Positions 19,696-24,526 of a stretch of DNA of 24,526 nucleotides are shown here, piece after piece. Source of the DNA: Patescibacteria group bacterium UBA6489. Its GTDB lineage: Bacteria; Patescibacteriota; Gracilibacteria; BD1-5; UBA6164. How positions within the stretch are numbered: the first letter of the stretch is position 1; every line of letters starts with the position of its first letter. Below the pieces are notes generated by a model. The model had not been told where the DNA came from, did not search any database, and worked only from the letters and a program-made list of their open reading frames with translations. The position numbers and the translations under genes were made by a program. The stretch lies in assembly GCA_002435385.1 (NCBI GenBank), contig DJMN01000047.1, forward strand, positions 1 through 24,526. The letters are read 5' to 3'.

Positions 19696-20049
19696 TTAGA
19701 AATCAACACCATTTATATCAATTTCATTATAATCAATGGTGATTTCTTCTCAAATATCAATATCAGTAATAGCCACACTGTTCTCTCAATCCCATGAAAT
19801 ATTAGGAGTATCAGAATGGTTTAAAAATCTATAATTATCTATATTTATTAGGACAGAGTCACCTCCTTTATCAACAGAATACATCTTGAAAAAATCTTCT
19901 GCCTCTTTAGGAATATCCTTTTTCTTAATCCAAATATCAATAATGGAGTTACGTGTGTATACAATCTGTCCCTTTGAGATTTTTTGGTTAGCTATTAGTC
20001 CAATCCCTTTCCCTTTTACTTCCTTTAATTTTGTTTTCACTAGTAGCAT
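19696..20049 (-). CDS. SET domain protein, probable lysine methyltransferase
   Basis: 117 residues, essentially a bare SET domain. GKGIGLIANQKISKGQIV (13-30) matches the opening S-adenosylmethionine-binding region, FLNHSDTPN (75-83) the NHSCxPN motif, and GEEITIDYNE (100-109) the closing motif with the catalytic tyrosine. TGA codes G88 and G100. SET proteins transfer methyl from SAM to lysine; the bacterial targets of short stand-alone SET proteins are mostly unknown. It lacks the usual NHSC cysteine (Asp80) and any post-SET zinc site. It has its own promoter and lies between an aminotransferase and a nitroreductase. Confidence 0.9.
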
Positions 20050-20089
20050 AAGAAATTAATTTAGAAAATACTTTTATAATGATGATTTT

Positions 20090-20117
20090 ATTATAATTTT
20101 TTAGATGATTGTGACAA
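20090..20117 (-). promoter_or_regulatory. Promoter of the SET-domain gene
   Basis: TTGTCA (20112-20117), a 16-base spacer and a perfect TATAAT (20090-20095) lie 40 bases before the start at 20049. Confidence 0.65.
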
Positions 20118-20196
20118 ATTTATCAGAATAAACAAGCTTTGTGTACATTTGTTAGAAACCAAGACTGGTCTCAAATAATTACAAAAAATTATTTTC

Positions 20197-21273
20197 CTAA
20201 AACTTAATATTATTAATTACCTCAAATGCCTCTTCTAAATCCTCTATAGAAATAGCAGGAAAATTTCCTATTCTAAAAGTATCTTTTTTCAATTTTCAAT
20301 ATCATCCTCATAATATAAAGCCTTTCTTCTCTAATTCTTTTTTTATTCTTTCTTGAACTTCAAAATCACACTTAACAACATAAGTTGTTTTTGACCTATA
20401 TTTTTCATCTTCTACATAAGGAAATAAAAGAGAATGATTTTTTACTTGAGAATCTATGTAATTGTACTTTTCTATTGTTTCTTGTTCTATTTTCTCCAAA
20501 GTTTTTTTATTCATTCTCTCAAGTTGTTTTCAAAGAAGGTAAATAGCAAATACATTTGGTGTTTCATGAGTTTGGTATTTATCATATTTTGAAAGCATAT
20601 TTTCTATAGAATGTACAAATCCAGTATCAAGTCCTTTTCTTTTTATTACTTCATACTTTTTTAGTGCTTTTTTACTCGCTATAAACATTCAAAGTCCTGC
20701 AGGTAACCCAAATCCCTTTTGAACAGAAAAGAACCATATATCAGCTAATTTTATATCATATGAAACACATCATACTGAAGACGTTATATCTACTGCTAAT
20801 AATTTATCTTTATATTTGTTTCTTATTTCTTTTGTAAAGTCATCTGAAACCATAACTCATGTAGTTGTTTCATTATGGGTTATTCAGATTAATTCAGCAT
20901 CTTCCTCTATTTTTGAGATATCAAAGTTTCATTTTCACCATCCTAGTTCTTGTTTATTTGATTTTTTTCCTAAGGTTTTAGCTGCTTCATAAAATTTATT
21001 AGAAAATACTCAATTTACAAAGTGATATGATTTTGATTCAATAAAATTTCTTGTGATGATTTCCATTGCTTCTGTTGAAGATGCTGTGTAGAATATTTTG
21101 TAGTCTTCTGGTATACCTAGAAATTCTCTTAAATTTATATGGACTTTTTTTGAAATTTCTGTGAATTGTTCACTTCTATGAGATATTGCTCAGATTCATT
21201 CTTGAGCAAATTGTATTATGTCGTTTTTTACTTCTTCAGATATTTGAGAAGGTCAGACTGCTAAAGTTTTCAT
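20197..21273 (-). CDS. Class V aminotransferase, phosphoserine aminotransferase-like
   Basis: 358 residues, PLP-dependent. The start MKTLAVGPSQISEEV and GAISHRSEQF match the substrate-binding region of SerC-type enzymes. YTASSTEAMEII forms the phosphate-binding turn, LLAVDITSS holds the Asp that pairs with the PLP ring nitrogen, and SVQKGFGLPAGLG carries the Schiff-base lysine K186. The C-terminal small domain has ILGGGYGKLKKDTFRIGNFP with the usual arginine. The first glycines are TGA. SerC makes phosphoserine from 3-phosphohydroxypyruvate, but no serA or serB is near, so another substrate (alanine-glyoxylate or aspartate type) is possible. It reads away from the DivIC-like gene across a divergent 148-base gap. 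Confidence 0.88.
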
Positions 21274-21296
21274 TTTTTTAATATTTATGATTTAAA

Positions 21297-21325
21297 TATA
21301 TAAAGTATTTGTAATGATATATCAA
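21297..21325 (-). promoter_or_regulatory. Promoter of the aminotransferase gene
   Basis: TTGATA (21320-21325), a 17-base spacer and TATATA (21297-21302) lie 23 bases before the start codon at 21273. Confidence 0.55.
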
Positions 21326-21421
21326 AATAGATTTAAATCAAAAAGATATTTTTAGATTATTATTTTTCTGTTTTTTTAATATAATGAGAATAAGATTAAT
21401 ATTGTATATAAGCTTAGCCTG

Positions 21422-21826
21422 ATGAAAAAAGAATATATCTTTGTAATTTTGATTATAATAATGCTCTATATGATGTATTTAACGATAAGTTATAAATACA
21501 ATGAATATAGAATAAATTCTAGAATAGAACAGTTATATCAAAATAACGAAAAAATTTCTCTTAGGATAAGAGATAAAATTGGAGAAATAGAATACAAGAG
21601 TACAAAAGCATATAAAAATAGAGTATTAAAAGAAGATCAGTGACTTAAGAATAAAGGAGAAAAAGTTATCTATCTGATAACTGAGAAAAAATATGATATT
21701 TATACTAAAAAGACTGTTGAGCCAGAAATAGAAAATGTTATTTTTAGTGAAGAGGAAAGTACTGTTAGTACAATGACAATATTTGAAAAATGGATTTTTT
21801 TCCTATTTGGTAAAGATATAAGATAA
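21422..21826 (+). CDS. DivIC/FtsB-like septum formation protein
   Basis: 134 residues with a bitopic layout: a four-residue cytoplasmic start, one membrane helix (about 5-24), a coiled coil (about 30-60), then RVLKEDQGLKNKGEKVIYL, which matches the 'ARExLGxxxxGExv' segment of the septum-formation-initiator family. DivIC/FtsB links FtsL and FtsQ/DivIB in the divisome and helps activate septal peptidoglycan synthesis. The glycine of the conserved QG pair is TGA, so a standard-code call would stop there at 73 residues. The C-terminal tail (from about 95) is unlike the family core and has a hydrophobic stretch near the end (KWIFFLFG). The stop overlaps a terminator. Confidence 0.82.
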
Positions 21827-21859
21827 AAAAAGATGAGAAAAATTTTCTCATCTTTTTTT
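21825..21859. terminator. Palindromic bidirectional terminator
   Basis: The core GATGAGAAAA (21832-21841) pairs with TTTTCTCATC (21843-21852) around one base and is flanked by seven A and seven T, so both transcripts gain a U-tract. It overlaps the DivIC-like stop codon and lies 10 bases from the convergent stop at 21870. Confidence 0.9.
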
Positions 21860-21869
21860 GTTATTTGTT

Positions 21870-22310
21870 TTATAAGTCAGAAAAATCATCAGGGAATTCT
21901 TCTAAATCTTCAACATCTCCAGATGTATATGTTTTACTAGTTTGTGTTCAGAAGATTCTGTCTCAGATTTCTTCTATTTTTTCAAATATTCTTTTAGGTT
22001 TTGCATATTTTTCAACATCTAGTCATAGAAGTCTTCCAAATATTGGAAACAAGAATATAGTTAGAACTGTAACTACTACTCATATAACAGAATATCTTAT
22101 TGTATTAATTGCTGGTTTTATCTTATCATCTTTACCTCAAGAAAGGATTAAAAGAAGTCATCCCCAAAGTATAAAGATTATAGATAATAATCATGCAGTT
22201 AATACAAACAGAGATATAACTAGTAGTATAAAATCACCAAACTCTATATTTCAACTGAAGATAGAGTCTTGCATATTTACATCTGCTGCATTTGCTATTT
22301 CAAAAATCAT
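21870..22310 (-). CDS. Small two-helix membrane protein, T4SS-pilin-like
   Basis: 146 residues. A short polar start leads to two membrane helices (about 27-56 and 72-91) joined by SGGKDDKIKPAINTIRYSVIG, followed by a 50-residue acidic tail ending EEFPDDFSDL. A WGGLLLILSGGKDDK turn between two helices resembles the 'T4SS pilin' (TrbC/VirB2-like) proteins common in Patescibacteria, which are tied to type IV secretion or pilus machinery. No other secretion gene is near, so this is tentative. It begins 10 bases after khpA and may be in the same transcript, which is unusual company for a pilin. TGA supplies many glycines. Confidence 0.7.
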
Positions 22311-22320
22311 AATATAAAAA

Positions 22321-22557
22321 TTAGTTATTTACTTTTATATTTACTTTTTTTCCTAATTTCATTCCTAATAGTCTTAGTATAGACCTTATAGAATTTATTG
22401 TGTTTCATTTCTTTCCTATAACTATTCCCATATCATCTTCGTGTACAGTAAGAGTTAAAAGTACTCCTAATTCATCTTCTGTTCTTTCTATGTTTATAGC
22501 GTCTTTGTTAGATACTATATTTTCTATAATAAATTTTAAAAATTCTACTTCTTCCAT
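22321..22557 (-). CDS. khpA: KhpA-like KH domain RNA-binding protein
   Basis: 78 residues, a single KH domain. The GxxG loop is in GIVIGKKGNTINSIRSILR; the second glycine of that loop is TGA. KhpA pairs with KhpB in other bacteria and binds many RNAs, affecting cell division and elongation. Its position right after rpsP is the classic rpsP-khpA arrangement and supports the call. A hairpin in the 87-base gap after rpsP may tune its expression. Confidence 0.93.
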
Positions 22558-22607
22558 GGTTATTATAATTAAATTAATTAAAAAAACAACTTATGCCATA
22601 CAAAAAC

Positions 22608-22638
22608 AATATCCTTCAATTATTTCGTGAAGGATATT
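22608..22638 (-). terminator. Hairpin between rpsP and khpA
   Basis: Perfect 11-bp arms (22608-22618 and 22628-22638) with a 9-base loop. Read leftward, five T follow the stem after one base. It may be a partial terminator that lowers khpA relative to rpsP. Confidence 0.6.
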
Positions 22639-22644
22639 TAGTTA

Positions 22645-22884
22645 TTATATAGATATATTATTCACACTCATAAGTTTTTCTACTCTTGGAGAAAGTTGTG
22701 CTCCATGCCCAACATATTTCTTTACCTTCTCTAAATCTTTGATTTTAAATTCTTTTGTCATAGGGTTGTAAAATCCTAGTACATTAGAATAACCATGCTT
22801 TGAAGCTCTAGTATGTTCTGTTAAAACAACTCTGAAACGAGGATCGTTTTTCTTTCCAACTCTAGCTAATCTTATTTTTAACAT
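22645..22884 (-). CDS. rpsP: 30S ribosomal protein S16
   Basis: 79 residues, normal for S16, an early 30S assembly protein. MLKIRLARVGKKNDPRFRVV, SNVLGFYNPMTKE and GAQLSPRVEKLM match the family throughout. An AAGGA site lies four bases before the ATG. It is first in rpsP-khpA-membrane protein and follows tRNA-Leu. Confidence 0.97.
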   Translation of the reverse strand: MLKIRLARVGKKNDPRFRVVLTEHTRASKHGYSNVLGFYNPMTKEFKIKDLEKVKKYVGHGAQLSPRVEKLMSVNNISI

Positions 22885-22947
22885 AATCCTTATTATTATA
22901 ATTTAGTTAAATATTTTTATTAAATCTATTTTAATATCTTTTAAGAA

Positions 22948-23032
22948 TGGTGCCCGGAGCGAGAATCGAACTCGCACTCCCGAAGGAACAGGATTTTAAG
23001 TCCTGCGTGTCTACCAATTCCACCATCCGGGC
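22948..23032 (-). tRNA. tRNA-Leu (UAA)
   Basis: An 85-nt class II tRNA with encoded CCA. Anticodon loop CTTAAAA is closed by CAGGA/TCCTG, a long variable arm is present, acceptor GCCCGGA pairs with TCCGGGC, and the discriminator is A. It decodes UUA, the dominant Leu codon here. Placed between rpmB and rpsP on the same strand. Confidence 0.96.
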
Positions 23033-23042
23033 GAAAGTAAAC

Positions 23043-23077
23043 AAAGAAATAAATCTTTTTACAAGATTCATTTCTTT
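23043..23077 (-). terminator. Hairpin overlapping the rpmB stop
   Basis: Arms 23043-23057 and 23063-23077 pair with one mismatch around a 5-base loop; the right arm lies inside the last rpmB codons. It separates rpmB from tRNA-Leu. The sequence after the stem is only mildly T-rich, so it may also guide 3' processing. Confidence 0.5.
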
Positions 23078-23256
23078 TTTAATGTTCTTATTCCTTTAGC
23101 AGAAACTCTAATTCTATAAACTAGTCCTGTTTCTTTATCTACTATATTTTTATAAAACAGGTTTGGATAGAATTTTCTTTTAGTAGCCCTCATTGACTTA
23201 CTTCTATTGTTTCCTACTGATGTTTTTTTTCATGTAACTTGGCAAACTCTAGACAT
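23059..23256 (-). CDS. rpmB: 50S ribosomal protein L28
   Basis: 65 residues. It has the L28 signature CQVTGKKTSVGNNRS, then TKRKFYPNL, and RVSAKGIRTLKKKGIL at the end. The glycine of VTGKK is TGA, as is the one in the closing KKGIL. It begins 17 bases after rpsJ, an unusual pairing because rpmB normally travels with rpmG or stands alone. A hairpin overlaps its stop codon. Confidence 0.95.
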
Positions 23257-23273
23257 CTTTTATTTTTTAAAAT

Positions 23274-23600
23274 TTAAACTTTTATTTCAACTCAAACTCC
23301 AGAAGATATATTTATATCTTGTAATAACTCTAAAGTTTTAGCATTAGGTTCTAATATATCTAATAATCTAGTGTGTCTTCTGATTTCAAATTGTTCTCTT
23401 GCATCTTTGTTAACAAATGTAGATCTATTAACTGTTACTTTATCAATTTTTGTTGGTAAAGGAATAGGTCCAACAACCATAGCTCAAGAATCTTTTGCTA
23501 TTAATACAATCTTTTTTACTGCTTCATCAAGTAATTTGTGATCAAAAGATTTAACTCTGATTCTTATTTTCTGTGTATCTTTTTTTGCTTTAGCACTCAT
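23274..23600 (-). CDS. rpsJ: 30S ribosomal protein S10 (NusE)
   Basis: 108 residues. IRIRVKSFDHKLLDEAVKKIV, GAMVVGPIPLPTK, STFVNKDAREQFEIRRHTRLLDI and the final GVGVEIKV are all S10. It forms part of the 30S head and, as NusE, joins NusB in antitermination. The start ATG lies just before MSAKAKKDTQK, giving the usual length plus a few residues. It follows tuf as in many bacteria, but the rest of the S10 operon (rplC onward) is absent and rpmB follows instead, so the cluster has been broken up. Confidence 0.97.
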
Positions 23601-23650
23601 GCGAATGTATTTAGTATTATAAATAATATATTTCAATTACTTAGTACATT

Positions 23651-23695
23651 AAACCACCCCCTAGCCCCCTCCTTATATAAAGAGGGGGGAACTGG
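23651..23695. repeat. GC-rich palindromic intergenic element
   Basis: Between tuf and rpsJ lies a C-rich/G-rich block (CCACCCCCTAGCCCCCTCC then AGAGGGGGG). Bases 65-74 of the line starting at 23601 (that is, 23665-23674) pair with 23680-23689 with one mismatch and one G-U around ATATA. Its composition is totally unlike the surrounding AT-rich sequence, as expected of a small mobile REP/MITE-type repeat. It could alternatively be a structured tuf 3' end. Confidence 0.6.
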
Positions 23696-23728
23696 AAATG
23701 TTCAATGCACTAAATCTATCAAATTATA

Positions 23729-24526
23729 TTATGCTAAGATTTTAGCAACAACTCCTGAACCTACAGTTCTTCCTCATTCTCTTATTGCAAATCTAAGACC
23801 TTCGCTCATAGCTATTGGTTGTTGTAATGAAACTGTCATTTGTATGTTATCACCAGGCATAACCATTTCAACACCTGCTGGTAATTCAACATCTCCAGTT
23901 ACATCAGTAGTTCTAAAGTAGAATTGTGGTTTATATCCTTTAAAGAATGGAGTATGTCTACCACCTTCTTCTTTTGTAAGTACATATACCTCAGCTTCAA
24001 ATTTAGTATGAGGAGTTATACTCTTTGGTTTAGCAAGAACTTGTCCTCTTTCTATTTGCTCTCTATCAACTCATCTAAGTAGTAAACCAGCATTGTCACC
24101 AGCTTGTCCTTGATCTAATTGTTTGTGGAACATTTCAACTCCAGTAACAGTTGTAGTCATAGTATCTTTTATACCAACGATTTCAACTACATCACCAACT
24201 TTAACAATACCTGTTTCAATTTTACCTGTAGCAACTGTACCTCTACCTTTGATTGAGAATACGTCTTCAACTGGCATTAAGAAATCTTTATCAGTTGGTC
24301 TTTCTGGAACTGGTACAAATTCTTCTATAGCTTTAAATAATTCAACTATAGTTTTTGCTCCATATTCTTTATCCATATCAGTAGGATTTTCTAGTGCAAC
24401 TAGACCAGAACCTCTGATAACAGGAGTATCATCTCCAGGGAATTCATATTTATTTAATAGGTCTCTAATTTCCATTTCAACTAATTCTAACATTTCTTCA
24501 TCATCAACCATATCACATTTGTTTAA
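23729..24526 (-). CDS. tuf: Elongation factor Tu (C-terminal two-thirds, partial)
   Basis: 265 residues are visible; the N terminus with the P-loop lies beyond the right edge. EF-Tu delivers aminoacyl-tRNA to the ribosome as a GTP complex. The visible part opens at the G4 motif NKCDMVDDEEM, followed by RGSGLVALE, FLMPVEDVFSIKGRGTVATGKIETG, a domain 2 KQLDQGQAGDNAGLLLRG, HTPFFKGYKPQFYFRTTDVTG, and the terminal REGGRTVGSGVVAKILA. TGA encodes the glycines of LLLRG and REG, both nearly invariant, giving strong evidence for the recoded UGA. It is transcribed leftward into rpsJ after a 128-base gap. Confidence 0.98.

Noticed and set aside
21865..22317. A 150-residue plus-strand frame
   Set aside because: It is antisense to the pilin-like membrane gene, whose frame has coherent membrane helices and is flanked by khpA and a terminator.
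1..24526. Many frames interrupted by TGA, as if pseudogenes or frameshifts
   Set aside because: The TGA codons fall on conserved glycines and the frames continue with full-family lengths, so this is recoding and not decay.
1..24526. UGA = Trp (Mycoplasma-type code)
   Set aside because: UGA sites align with Gly in EF-Tu, Era and TypA, and Trp positions in S6 use TGG.

Overview
This AT-rich window comes from a bacterium that reads UGA as glycine (translation table 25), so it most likely belongs to Candidatus Gracilibacteria or Absconditabacteria (BD1-5/SR1, Patescibacteria). In-frame TGA falls at invariant glycines of universal proteins: the GTPase P-loop of Era, DTPGHADFG of TypA, the RYYSG turn of S18, and two sites in EF-Tu. 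Tryptophan is still TGG. Standard-code gene calling would shatter almost every protein here. The coordinates below use TGA = Gly and stop only at TAA or TAG.

Layout. Bases 1-3165 are read leftward: typA, then tRNA-Asn, tRNA-Ser(UGA), tRNA-Ser(GCU) and tRNA-Met, then two near-identical rRNA promoters and the 5' end of 16S rRNA, which runs off the left edge. A small lipoprotein gene (3301-3735, +) converges on rpsF-ssb-rpsR (-). era (+) converges on a membrane-anchored thioredoxin-fold protein (-). tRNA-Arg(CCU) and two uncharacterised genes (an HTH/coiled-coil/TM protein and a coiled-coil protein) follow on the minus strand. On the plus strand are ftsX and a 795-residue protein. That protein appears to fuse an ATP-grasp amino-acid ligase, a degenerate retropepsin-like domain and a DUF1704/MATCAP-type metallopeptidase; it is the most novel item in the window.

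From 12570 to 21273 everything is on the minus strand. In transcription order these are an aminotransferase, a SET-domain protein, a nitroreductase, a coiled-coil membrane protein, dnaE and another membrane protein. A DivIC/FtsB-like gene (+) follows. The right end is a leftward translation block in the order tuf, rpsJ, rpmB, tRNA-Leu, rpsP, khpA and a small T4SS-pilin-like membrane protein.

How the genes work together. Most are housekeeping: translation (tuf, S6, S10, S16, S18, L28, TypA, Era, KhpA, tRNAs, 16S), replication (DnaE, SSB) and division (FtsX, DivIC-like). The accessory interest lies in the fused ligase/peptidase, the secreted-side redox protein, and several membrane/coiled-coil proteins without a recognised family. 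Three convergent gene pairs are separated by perfect or near-perfect palindromes that act as shared terminators and abut or overlap the stop codons. No CRISPR array, transposase or prophage was seen.
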